DNA of 64,000 nucleotides from Phyto melanocephala (Eukaryota; Arthropoda; Insecta; Diptera; Rhinophoridae): the NCBI GenBank assembly GCA_941918925.1, contig OW799236.1, positions 76,386,713 through 76,450,712 of the forward strand, given 5' to 3'. The notes under the pieces are model-generated. The model was not told the origin of the DNA, made no database searches, and saw only the letters and a list, made by a program, of their open reading frames with translations. The first letter of the stretch is position 1. Each line of letters opens with the position of its first letter. Below are positions 44,990 through 55,347 of this stretch, piece after piece. A program made the translations under genes and the position numbers.

Positions 44990-45275
44990 AATCTCCGGAA
45001 GGACATGGTTTCTTTGACCTACTCTTGCATTACGAGCTATAACTCTCTTCTTAATATTTTAATTTAGCCCATTTTCAATACCAAATAAACCTTGTGTAAA
45101 TGAAATGTTTTGGTAAAATTTTAGCCCCCTAGTTTTTTCGGTTCGACCTTTATCGACCTTTTACGGGCAGATGGGCGGGCATGGCTAGATCGTCATAAAA
45201 TGAAACCACAACTTAGAAAATATATACTTAATGGGGTCTGAAATTAATGTTTCGATGTGTTACAAACGGAATGAC
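44990..45275 (+). repeat. Family B repeat, copy 2, 3' part
   Basis: GGAAGGACATGGTTTCTTTG, GAGCTATAACTCTCTTCTTA, TTTTTTCGGTTCGACCTTTA, GGCATGGCTAGATCGTCATA and AATGGGGTCTGAAATTAATG match 23010-23275. It lies directly upstream of another copy. Confidence 0.75.
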
Positions 45276-45469
45276 TAAATGAACCATTTTTTTGGTGGTG
45301 TTTTTTTTTTTAAATACTATGGTTATGTATAACGAACTTCTTCGTATTTCTTCTAATTTTGGTTTAACAAAGTTTAACTGATACACATGGAAAACGAAGC
45401 AATGGCTATATTGAAGTATTTTTCGATTCCATTCAGATTCATTATATCGAAGTTTCACTGTATACGAAT

Positions 45470-46080
45470 TAAAACGTTATGTGGGAGGTAGGCGTGAAAA
45501 TAGACGTTTTACCATAGGTTAGGTGAGCAGCTCACTTGGGTCCATTATATTGATCCCTTTGTGATACCTGAATAGAAAAGTAAGAATAGAATAGAAAGGA
45601 AGCAGACAAGTCCAAAATCTCCGGCGGGAATCGAACACGCAACCCCCAAACTAGCAGAACAGCACACTGCTGACTAGTCCATCGGGGCACCCTAATATTG
45701 CAAAATTTCAGAATCATACATAAAATTTTGTCAGTTTTATTATTTTAAATAGACCAAAAGACAATGTGTGGTATAAATTTTCATTCACTTGGATTTATAA
45801 CTCGTTTCGTAATGTATTTTTTACTCGAAAAATATACTTGCGAAATTTTATTTTATTTTTTAAGAAAGTAATTTTTTTACATACTTTTATATTACAAGCT
45901 ATAACTTTCTTCTTAATATACTGATTAAGGCGATTTTCAATACCAAACACACCTTATGTATGATATCAGGATTCCGAAAATATATATTTTATGGGGTGTA
46001 AAATGGATATTTCGATGCGTTACAAACGGAATGGAAAATGAATATACCCGCACACCAATTGTTTGGTGGTGAGTATAAAA
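45470..46080 (+). repeat. Family B repeat, copy 3, split by a SINE
   Basis: The part before the SINE (AAACGTTATGTGGGAGGTAGGCGTG) and the part after it (TTGCAAAATTTCAGAATCAT onwards) match consecutive sequence in the copy at about 22700-22900. The end reads ACCCGCACACC with GGTGGTGAGTATAAA. The SINE at 45517-45692 is therefore an insertion in the repeat. Confidence 0.7.
45517..45692 (-). mobile_element. tRNA-derived SINE, copy 3
   Basis: On the minus strand it starts GGGTGCCCCGATGGACTAGTC and carries the box GTGTTCGATTCCCGCCGGAG, with one change from GGTTCGATTCC. The body then runs to a CACCTAACC tail. Homologous family B sequence at about 22740 shows the uninterrupted site. Confidence 0.85.
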
Positions 46081-47744
46081 AGGTATTAGAAGTCAACTTA
46101 CGGAAATCTTTTAAATTTAAAACACTTTTGAATCAAAAGTCCCTCCTAAGACTTAATTCAACAAACAGTATTTAATTTAAATCAAATAAAAAATCTACAA
46201 ATTTCCACAATTTTACCCACTGTACGAAGATTTGTCGTTCGTCAATAAAGCTGGTGTTTATGTTGCTGTTGGCGGGAGTATGGCATTTTTATGGTTGTTC
46301 ACTTTTTTCATATTGCGTTGCTATTTTTTTTTCTTTTTCAGATTGTTGGTTTGGATAAATGTGAATGATAGAGTTATGATGATAAGAAATAAACAAGTAT
46401 TTCATTACTTTTATAAAAGCGAACAAAGATGATGTTGATGACAACCGTCCCATCGGTCGCCGACGATGATACAATAAGGATTGTAGCGTTAGCAGATAAA
46501 TATAAAAATACTTATTCAAAGTATAACGTACATATTTTCAGAAAAGGGAAAAAGGAAGTTGTTGTAATTGGATTGTGTTGACAGTTGTTTAAACAGCGAC
46601 AACAAAACTAAAAAACAAAAATTAAATTAAAAGAAAAACATATTCCTTAAGTATGGTAGTGTTTAGCATACTAATTTTTAAAGTTATTTGCCGTTGTCAC
46701 TGTTAATGTTAATACTGCTGGCTGACGTTGTCTATTTGTTGTTGCTGCTCTTTATAATAAAGATTAGCCACTTAGAAATGCTCAAAAAGCAAACTAGAGC
46801 TGAAGTGTTAGAAAAAAGAAACATTTTTATGTTAAAAAAAGTAGTTAATTTATATTTTAAAAAAGGTTCGACTAAACGGCACGTCAATGTCACAACATAA
46901 TGGGAGGTAAGCAAGAAGGCATTTTCTCTATAGCTGGTTCAGTGCGGGTGGTATGAACAAATTGTGATTAGTTTGATGTTGACGACATCAACGACAACGA
47001 CGATAACGCTAATTATAATATGATTATTTTGTAGAATTAATATTTTTATAATGACTTGAAATGCGACAAAGTTTTCATTTAAGTTTTAAAATTGTAGGTA
47101 CACGGCCAGCGTTTGAAGTGGTGGAAGATGTTAATTAATTATTAAAAGTTGTGACAAAATGTGTACAAAAAAACTTTGACGCTAAACACCAACAGTGTGC
47201 GTCTTTAATATTAGTTCACAAATAATTAAGGTAACCATTTTCAGACAGAAAAAAAATTATTTTCTCAATGTTTATTCATATTAAGTTTTACTGGTGTGAT
47301 GTTTGTATTTATTTTTATAATATTCTTAAGTTGTGTAAATATATCCAATGGTTCGGAAATAATGACTGTCAAACAATTGCAACTATCCTATGACCACAAT
47401 GTATAAGTCTTAATCAATTTATTTACTCAAATCATTCCAACACTCTTTCATAAAATACCACAACCACATTTAATAAACTTTTCATTTATTTAATGATCCA
47501 ATTTAATTTCTTTGTTTAATTTCATTTAGTTTAATTATTCTAGATGACTTTAATACTAGACAGGAGTTTGACTAAAAAAAATCTTCGTTTATCTGTTAAT
47601 CTTAACGTTAAGTGAATGCAGCAAAAAAAAAATAACACACCGTGCTTTTCACAATCCTCCGTAAAGTTTCTATTTTCCAACATATTATTAACATATTTTC
47701 ACTCCTTAAGCAAATAATGAATAAAACGGAGTATATTTACTCAC
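46081..47744. other. Unassigned region
   Basis: No confirmed gene. A 50-codon frame is listed at 46429-46581. Other frames (46232-46432, 46688-46900) have no domain. Long T and A runs occur. Confidence 0.4.
46429..46581 (+). CDS. Small open frame of unknown status
   Basis: A 50-codon frame reads MMLMTTVPSVADDDTIRIVA and then a lysine-rich stretch to IGLC. The composition is balanced rather than repeat-like. Nothing identifies a family, and no splice sites are obvious. A longer frame on the other strand overlaps it. It could be a genuine exon, a small protein or chance. Confidence 0.15.
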   Translation: MMLMTTVPSVADDDTIRIVALADKYKNTYSKYNVHIFRKGKKEVVVIGLC

Positions 47745-47866
47745 TCGTATAGAATGGATTGTATTGCTTCTTTTCTGTGTTTTACATTTTCACGAAAAAA
47801 TTTCTTTTCATCCTGCAAATCCTCATTTGTTTTAATAGTCAGCATGCTGCAGTTATTGTTGTTCAT
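47745..47866 (-). CDS. Candidate first coding exon of an unidentified host gene
   Basis: On the minus strand an ATG at 47866 opens a stop-free frame of 40 codons and two bases. It begins MNNNNCSMLTIKTNEDLQDE and ends HRKEAIQSILY. The exon ends at ACGA followed by GTGAGTAAATA, a good donor, with the intron starting at 47744 and an in-frame TGA at once if it is not spliced. An upstream in-frame TAA and a pyrimidine-rich run before AG sites near the ATG leave open whether this is the first or an internal exon. The peptide is charged and helix-like, with no simple repeats and no resemblance I can see to the transposons in the window. I do not recognise the gene, and the next exon would lie at lower coordinates, but I could not find it. 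Confidence 0.4.
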
Positions 47867-48230
47867 GCTTTTGCCTCCAAATAGGAATGTGAATGGAAAC
47901 GTATGAAAGAAGTGTTCGAGTGACGATTGTAGGCGACATAAATATTAACTACGATAAAAGTTATTTACGTACCGAATCAAACATATTTTGTTTGCATTAA
48001 TTGAACAAACTTTAGACCCATTCTTTAAGAGGTATTTTCCCTGATTATTCCAAATATACACCGAATTGAGTTTATCTCAATTGTTACAGGTCTCTTTCAC
48101 AACAAATTTATAGATATTATTCTATAAAGTGTATTTACTAAAATAAAATTCTGATGAAAAAAATTTTAACTCTCACTATTCTCTGAAGCAGTTTGAATTA
48201 CGAATACGAGAATATTTTGCAACTGATCTA
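47867..48230. other. Unassigned sequence upstream of the candidate exon
   Basis: No clear promoter. The minus strand just upstream of the exon is pyrimidine-rich (ACTTCTTTC...TTCCATTCACATTCC), as before a splice acceptor. Confidence 0.35.
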
Positions 48231-48360
48231 GGTCCAAATTACGGCATTCGATCACGATCAAAATTTTACTCGAACGATCGAGTTCTCTGCGCTTTAGGTA
48301 TAGAGATTATTATAAGAATTTTAAAATTTCGATCACGTTCGAATGCCTTAATTTGCCCCC
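48231..48360. mobile_element. Small foldback element
   Basis: The arms are GGTCCAAATTACGGCATTCG, then ATCACGATCAAAATTTT, on the left and, in reverse, GGGGGCAAATTAAGGCATTCG, then AACGTGATCGAAATTTT, on the right. They are inverted over about 38 bases with a few differences. The centre is about 55 bases. No coding sequence. Confidence 0.65.
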
Positions 48361-48544
48361 TGGATTTTTTTAAATTATGGAAAAAATATTACAACTATCT
48401 AAAGTGGTTCACAAGGTTTTTGAATTAATGAAAATGTCATATTCCTTTAATGTTTATCACAGGTCTACTGACTTTTTCATAATTCTAGGATAAAAGTATA
48501 ATTTAAATTGTTGCCGTATTCCATCAGGAACATAGGCTGTTCAC

Positions 48545-48790
48545 AAAGAATCTTCAATTATTTCGGTCTGAAGCTGAGTATCTCAGTTCGTTTAAAAGAT
48601 TTGCCGGTTTCATTCAAGATAGTCCTTCGCTAAGTGTTTCGAGGTCCTCCTCGCCTTCGGGAGCCTAGTGATTTCTACTCAAGTGCTACGTGGCAAATTT
48701 CGCCATTAAGCTTCCTGAGCGTGTGACCCAACCAGTTATATTTGTGCCTTTTAATTTAGGTGTTGATGTCGTCTTGCCTTTTGCATTAAA
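48545..48790 (-). mobile_element. LINE ORF2 C-terminal fragment
   Basis: On the minus strand: YNWLGHTLRKLNGEICHVAL near 48690-48750, then GSRRRGGPRNT with an RRT motif near 48640-48675. WLGHxLRKPxxEIxRxALxWNPxGxRRRGRPRxTWRR is a well-known C-terminal block of some LINE elements (RTE/CR1-like). One tryptophan is now a stop. The RT itself is missing. Confidence 0.6.
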
Positions 48791-49189
48791 CGAGGTTTGA
48801 ATGCATTTAAAATTATTTGGGATCTCCAGATCTGAAGTATATTAAGAGTAAAACGTTGAGATGAATTCTTGTAGCTTTTTTTCTCATCAATATCTTAGAT
48901 TATGACTAGGTAAAATATCACACAATTCATTATTAAGTATCAAAACATTTCAAAGCTTACAGATTTCCTTTGAAGAAACATCGGAACAAAGTTCATTAGA
49001 TTGGTTCCTTCAAATCGTAAATTTCGACATTATTCACAAAAAGAAATCAGAAAAACAGGACAGTTCGTTAATTGTAGCAATATCTCGTATTATAAACTTT
49101 GCCGTATATTTACATATGTAGGGGGAGTATCAAAACAGATCACTATCCCAGGTCCCCTATAGATCCTCTTCGCACCTCAGAAATCTCAA

Positions 49190-49640
49190 GGCTACAGATT
49201 GGTTCTCTTCACTGAGTCCTGCGCCACAACCGGCGTTTGCTATAGATTAGAAAAAAATTGCACACTATCGGCTGGTGATTGTAGACAAAATTTATCGTAT
49301 AATCCTATGCAATAGCCAGAATTTATGTCGGATCGAACTCTCCCATCTCATCCACACTTAATGTGTGCTTGCCCGTGCGCCTCAATCTTCCCATTTCCAG
49401 AGCTGGGCCTTTACAAATATCATCATCCTTGATCTGAATTCTTCGCAGATGTTGTTTGAAATTTCCATGTTCTGTAATCAACGCAGTTATCCAGGTCATC
49501 GAACTCCGATTTAAACCAAGTACCTTTACTGCATTCTTATAAGTACATTTAAAAACAAACCAGTGGTTCCCTCCATCCAACTTTGCAAGTTTATAAAGTT
49601 TTCCCATTGAATAACCTTTGCCCACAGTACCCCATCACCC
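49190..49640 (-). mobile_element. LINE ORF2 C-terminal fragment with HGNF/HL motif
   Basis: On the minus strand LNRSSMTWITALITEHGNF and KQHLRRIQIKDDDICKG (49420-49510) match the LNRSxMRxLTGLITGHCxFxxHLxxIGLxxDxxCxxC motif at the C-terminus of RNase H-bearing LINEs. The next residues have lost the CxxC spacing. The surrounding sequence has stops. A separate element from the one at 48545. Confidence 0.6.
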
Positions 49641-51969
49641 AGAGCAATTCTGATTTCTGCTTAACAGAATATAGTTTCATATCCTATCTTGGCGAGTTCT
49701 TCTCTTAACCCATACCAGCTTCACAGGATCAAATAAGGAGGAGTGTCACTTTTTATACAGAACAAATATATTTAATGGCATATCTGCAAAACTATAATTA
49801 TTATAGACTTTGAATTACATTTTATTGTCTGCGAAATCTGTTTACTTACATGGACAAAAAAAAACAAATTTGGTATCCTTTTTAAATTTTTAATTTAAAC
49901 TTAGAACGAGCTACTTTTGATAACAACTTCCTATTTTGAACTAGATCGGTGACGGAAGAGAGTGTGTTGTGTTTACACATGTAAAATCTATCTCCTAATC
50001 AATACATTGCAAAATCTTTGTTGGGTCAAGCAAAGCGGCCCAGGTATTTAATTAACGCTACTCATAATTTTCATAGCTTTACTTACACTTGCTTATCATG
50101 ACGAAACCAACAATTACAGAAAACGTTTAATTGTTATTGTAAAAAGATTTCTTCTTGGAATCCATATATATTTGTGTAACCTTAAAATTCTTTTTATAAA
50201 CAGAGATATACTATATGTTCTCCCTGGGAACACACTACAATTAATTTAATATTTATCAGCTATCTTCATATGTTATTGGAAATATTTCGCTGGCAGAATT
50301 TTGTATGGTATTTTTCGAACACTCAAATAGTCTTTAAGATGGATAGAACTAATCGGAGCTTCTATGAGCTTATGACTTCAGTTCTCTAAAAGGGTTTCGA
50401 GTTACTATTCTTCAGTTTTGTGTTAAAAATTCAACGGTAACAAACTGTTGCTACAAATTAAATGGAGGGACTCTAAAAGGAAAAACTCCCATTGTGTATG
50501 GTAGCGTATGGCGGAATAAAGAGCAGCTTGTTAGCAAAGATGCACCTCCCATATAAAACAATGATAACATAAAGATTTTTGCATAATTGTTTTTAAGTTG
50601 TTGATGAAAAATGAACAAAAACAAACAAACAATAAAAAAAACTGCAACAACAAAAACGTAAATAAGATAATCATGTGCCAAATGTTTTTAAGAGTCCATT
50701 TAAGAAGAAGAAAAACAAAACAAAAAAAGCTGAAACAGACTGCACCGAAATGTACATAAAACTAAGAGATGAGTACATAAAACGAGATTTTTTAAAAAAG
50801 ATTTCTTTATAAGTTCTTTTTTTTTAATTTTTTTCGTTATTCATAAAACGAACATGGATTAAATCCAACAATTGCAGCGCAGCAATAACAAACAGCCAGA
50901 TATAGGCAATCTTTGTGTGAAATAATAATAAAATAACAACAAAGAACGGTAATGTAATGAAACTGAAAACGAGATATGTAGATGGAGAATGAAGAGATTG
51001 CATGTATTTAGTATTAAATTCGTACGAGTGAAAAGTATCTTTAATTGAAAATGAAGGATTAAAATTTAAACCAATTAATTTTATAAATTGAGGGTGAGTT
51101 GTGCGATGCCTTGTTTGCTGTCCCTTGGCACATCCATATTAGTTAAGCGTGACACAATATTTTGATTTATACAAATGGAGGGTTCATTTTTCAATGTACC
51201 AAAAACTTTACGCTGCCATAAGTATTAAAAAATGATTTTTCTTTTTTTTCTTTTTCCAATTTCCGAGGAATAATACTTAAGTGAGTATTTAAACTTTTCT
51301 TGGTTTTTTGCTGGCATTGCAAAAAACCGAAAAAAAATTAAGAAACATGTAACAAATAGTTACCATTTGGATTACATTATAATAAAAGCATTATCAAAAG
51401 TTTTAACAAGATCGTAACATATGATAATAAATGTTTGTCATACATACATATACCCTTTGCAATAAGGAAAAATCAAAAATAAAAAGCACCACAAAAAATG
51501 CCAGACACACAAAAGAGAGAGATGGAAAAAAACAACGAAACGACATAAAATTAACAGTCAACAATTGATACTCATCCACAAAAAAAGAAGAAGACAATAG
51601 AAACAAATTTAGAAGAGTAAAAAACCCCACCAACTATACAACGAACTTCAATAAACACTTACAAGCAAGACAGTGGTAAGAGTAGCAATTTTCCAGTAGA
51701 AATGTTGAATTAAATTATTATAGAAGTTCTTTGTAGTTAAAAGAAAAGGAAGAAGAAAACGTACAAATTCGAAAATGTCCAAGCTGGCATCTATTGACTA
51801 AAAAACTACAAAATTGGGTTTCCAAAATCTTTACTAACCTAGTGAGTTAGTACGAGTAAGTAGTTATGGAGATATAAATATATAAATTACATGCAAAGGA
51901 TAAACCACGATAACGTCAGTACCACGACTGTCATTTTATATTCTCTAAAACAATATTTCGTTGCCTGCA
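49641..51969. other. Unassigned region
   Basis: No supported gene. The longest frames (50451-50681, 51403-51633) lack recognisable features. Confidence 0.4.
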
Positions 51970-52043
51970 GCGCCAAGGCTATATATAGCTTTGACATTCC
52001 GTTGTTTCTACAATATTTAATTCCGACCCCATAAAGTAAATCG

Positions 52044-52167
52044 CCTGTGTTCTGCATTCCGAGTAAAATTAAATCACTCGGAATTGCCATAAAATTTTTG
52101 TTATAAACAATAACACTACAATGCCAATTCCGAGTGATTTAATTTCACTCGGAATGCAGAACACAGG
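52044..52167. mobile_element. Foldback element, 124 bp, inside family A
   Basis: Arms of 43 bases with one mismatch: CCTGTGTTCTGCATTCCGAG at the left end and its inverse at the right end (52125-52167). Each arm also contains TTAAATCACTCGGAATTG. It interrupts the block that normally reads AAAGTATATATTTTCTG in family A, so the insertion site is clear. Confidence 0.85.
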
Positions 52168-52192
52168 AGAATATTTTCCAAAAGCTTATGAA

Positions 52193-52267
52193 ACAAAGTG
52201 GACCATATTGATCTCCGAGTGTGGGTGTTGAAGGCAGATCCTGTTTTCTGCATCCCCCTTTCCTACC
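52193..52267 (+). mobile_element. 5'-truncated LINE 3' end with target duplication
   Basis: The 75 bases GTGGACCATATTGATCTCCG to CCCCCTTTCCTACC match the 3' end of the I/LOA-like LINE at 16327-16398. TTATGAA occurs directly before (52186-52192) and after (52268-52274), as expected for target-primed reverse transcription. It is the shortest retrotransposed copy in the window. Confidence 0.85.
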
Positions 52268-52805
52268 TTATGAATAGGGGTAGTCGATTGGGATATGTCC
52301 GTGTATTGGTTGGAAATTTTTGGAAATGAATCGTAATTGAAATCTAGCGCAATCGCCCCACAACTTTCTGAAATATGAGTATAGTAACACGATTATATCT
52401 TTTTTCAATATTTTTATCAAAAAACTAAAATTTTTCAGATAACTTATAGACAAATTTGTGATACAATATGCCTCTAGGGATATTCGTAAAAAATTTGTAC
52501 AAATTGGTGACTAATCGGCAAAGTTATAGACAAAAATTAATTGGAAAAATAAAAATTTTTGAAATATATTTTCAGTTCTTTAAGCTTCTGGACACGCCGG
52601 GGAAACCAAATTAAAATCTGTAGACTCAAAATATATGAACTTTTGAAAAAACCTAATTAATGGGCTTAAAACTAACTGAGATATAGGCACCAAAATTCAA
52701 CTGCTTTAGCTTTTTTCTTTTAATCTTCAATCAAAAATTATTTGTTTTGAGCTCCTACTCAACCAATATAGGTATCGAATGAAAGGGCTTGACTAGAATA
52801 TAATA

Positions 52806-53205
52806 AAATCTATATATAAAAAGAAGATGTGTACGCTTTGATGCCACCTCTAACAGCGGAAACGGGTCAACCGATTTCAACCAACGTTGGGGATGGTTTG
52901 TAGATGGTTTATGTGAAGTTTACATGAAATCGGCTTAGTAGTTCTGAAGTATTAGTAGTAAATATTTAGATTTTCTTATGTATTTCAATACAAATATCAA
53001 GAAAATGGCCTCCATTTTCCATATCATAATTTATTATTGTCACTTGAAAAGTTATCAAACCATGTATCGTAATGTTTTATGTGTACAATGACATTCGGTA
53101 TTTCTTATTGGAATGAAGAGCTGAATCTTTTAAGTTGTTGTTTTGATCGTCATTTTGTTTGCGCGCTGACCATTCGATATTCAATATTGATCTCATATGA
53201 ACCAG
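52806..53205 (+). mobile_element. Helitron-like insertion, fragment
   Basis: TCTATATATAAAAAGAAGATG starts it at about 52808, like other fly Helitron 5' ends. AACCGATTTCAACCAACGTT and AAATCGGCTTAGTAG resemble conserved inner motifs of insect Helitrons. The 3' hairpin and CTAG end are not evident. Family A sequence resumes at about 53206. Confidence 0.4.
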
Positions 53206-53575
53206 CTTGACCAGTTGAATATAGAAAACTATGAAAAAGTCTAAAATGCAAGATTGCGTCCTTAATAAAATAGCGAATATATACTTATTACTGTATGGTT
53301 TACTTCAACCTCCGCAATATTGATATTAAATAAAAGGGCTTAACTAGTAGAGTAGAATAAACCATTGATAAATGTTAAATCCAATTTAAAGATGGAATCT
53401 GTTTAAGATGGGAACAAAACGAAAGACTGCACCAATAGTGCTAGCCATGTAAAAATTTAAAATCAAAGACGGCATCGGAAATAATAAAAAAATGGAATAT
53501 AACATTAAGCCTCTGTTTATGGTATTAACAAATTAACAAATTTCATACCGCCTAATATAGCACTCTTACTTGTTA

Positions 53576-54245
53576 TATCCTACACTCAAGAGTGTAAAAG
53601 GGTTTATAAAAGGTTGTTATTCCGTTTATTATTTCTACAATATTCATTTTAGACTCTTTAAAGTATATTTATATTCTAAGTAATAGAGATAGAGGAAAAC
53701 AGTTTTTTTGTCTGTCTGTCTGTCAGTTGAAATGTATGTAGAAATCAACTTTTTGAACCTCCCATGTATACTTCCGACTTTTATATTGTATCAATTTATC
53801 TGATATGTTTTCGAGTATTTTGTTATTAAAAATCAGATATGTCGGCATATTACGAGCGATATATTGTGTGAGCGAAAGAACACAATTGCCTGTGTCCGAT
53901 TTTGTAACTAGATTCTGGACTAGTCAGTAGTGTGATAGTCTGGGGATTGCGGGTTCGATTCCCGCCGGAGACTCTGAACTGGTATCCTTCTCTCTCTCTC
54001 TCTCTTTCTCTTCTATTCTATTCATCAATATCAATAAAATTAACCCAAGTGACTACACAACAGCTTCTTGTTCTATCTACCTACCTAAAAAAATATCGCC
54101 AAAAAAGAAATTTAAAAAAATCACAATAAAATTTTAAATGATCGATTTTCGAAGTAAGTTTTGGTCACAGCTGCATAATATAATTGTCAGTTATGGCTGG
54201 TGAAGGTTATATAATATTCAGCATAGCCGTATAAAGCGCTCGTAA
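53576..54245 (-). repeat. Family A repeat, copy 8, inverted, split by a SINE
   Basis: Blocks such as CAGTTGAAATGTATGTAGAAATC, TTTTTGAACCTCCCATGTATA and the end TATTCAGCATAGCCGTATAAAGCGC (decayed hairpin end) follow family A order in reverse. The SINE at 53914-54088 interrupts it. Confidence 0.65.
53914..54088 (+). mobile_element. tRNA-derived SINE, copy 4
   Basis: It carries TGGACTAGTCAGTAGTGTG (A-box region) and a perfect B box GGTTCGATTCC at 53952-53962. A (CT)n tract follows, then a tail CTTGTTCTATCTACCTACC. The first bases (GGGTGCCCC) are lost. Confidence 0.85.
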
Positions 54246-55092
54246 GTATTTTATTTAAAATTAGAAAAAAATATTTTTAATAAGAACTAAATAAAACAAA
54301 TAACTTTTAAACGCCGTATTAAAATAAGTTAGTTCAATCATGATTTTTTGAGTTTGTTAAAATATCTAACCTAATTAGATACAAGGACATAAAACCCATA
54401 GTGATGATGATGCTGCTCTATTCAAAGACCGGTAGGCTCAATGTTATTGTGCTATAAGTGAAAAAAAGAAAACAAAAAGATTTGATTGATGTCTTCCCAA
54501 TCCTGACAGAAACCGCAAGAAGGTTCTAGTTCGGTTATTATTTCGCAATAATAATAAACGAGTTAATATCGCAATAATTAACAAGATATAAATACATTAG
54601 CAGCTCTGGATTCTTTATACACAAAAGTAGAAGTATTTTCGCTTCCCTCGGTGATATTTTTGGCCAACGGGATTTTGCAACTCTGTAGCGTTTGCCCAGT
54701 TTCGGTTTTCCAATTATCTTCTGTTAGTTTATAAAAACTCTAAATAAAAGCTTCTCAGTTTTTTGTTTTAATTGTTAAATTTTTCTATTGTTGCACTATT
54801 TTTTTTTCTATTGTTTAACATACTCAATCATCGCCCTTTTAAATAACATTTATTGTTGATAAGTTCCTATTCTCAGAACTCTCTTCGTAATCTTTCTGAT
54901 CCTTTAATGCACTATTTTGCATTTCTTTCAAGTGTGTTAAATATTAAAGGTTTCGATTTGTGAAATACTAGAGTTCATTTTAAAAGTTTCCTTTTGCGGT
55001 TATTAAACCTGATCACTTATGGATTATAGGAGATTTTAGCAATTTTGTTTTGTTTTTAATAGCATCAGCCGTTTTGCATTATAGGTAACAAC
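54246..55092. other. Unassigned region
   Basis: No supported gene. Around 54380-54740 the minus strand shows a weak LINE-like CGFCQDWEDIN motif that I could not confirm. Confidence 0.35.
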
Positions 55093-55347
55093 ATATCTGT
55101 GGCTTGGAGCTAAAAGGGCCAATGTCAAAATATTTACTTTTGAGAAAATTGGAATTGAACTTTAACTTTAATAGGTGCTTTCATAGTGATATTGGTCAGC
55201 ATTTTATTTATGAAGCTGTTCTGGGTTAAGTATGACTTTAGCTGTTTTACCATAACGAAATAGAGCAAGAAAATACATCTAATGCAATGATGAACTCAAA
55301 AGAGCAAAAAAGTGACATTGGCCCTTTTAGCTCCAAGCCACAGATAT
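55093..55347. mobile_element. MITE with perfect 35-bp TIRs
   Basis: ATATCTGTGGCTTGGAGCTA and the following AAAGGGCCAATGTCA at the left (55093-55127) are repeated exactly in inverse at the right (55313-55347). The ends are palindromic in ATAT, so the TA-type duplication cannot be placed exactly. The 185-bp interior has no ORF. Identical arms imply recent mobility or gene conversion. Confidence 0.9.

Larger units (their letters stand above)
51970..53573 (-). repeat. Family A repeat, copy 7, inverted, with three nested insertions
   Basis: TTTGACATTCCGTTG, TTCCGACCCCATAAAGTAAA, AAAGCTTATGAA, ATGAATAGGGG and TGAAAGGGCTTGACTAG follow the order of family A in reverse. It ends with a decayed hairpin and AATATAGCACTCTTACTTGTT. 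Interrupting sequences lie at 52044-52167, 52193-52267 and about 52806-53205. The copy at 53576 follows immediately. Confidence 0.75.

Noticed and set aside
54380..54740. Minus-strand CGFCQDWEDIN reading that resembles the cysteine motif of a LINE C-terminus
   Set aside because: Only one short match and no neighbouring LINE blocks could be aligned.
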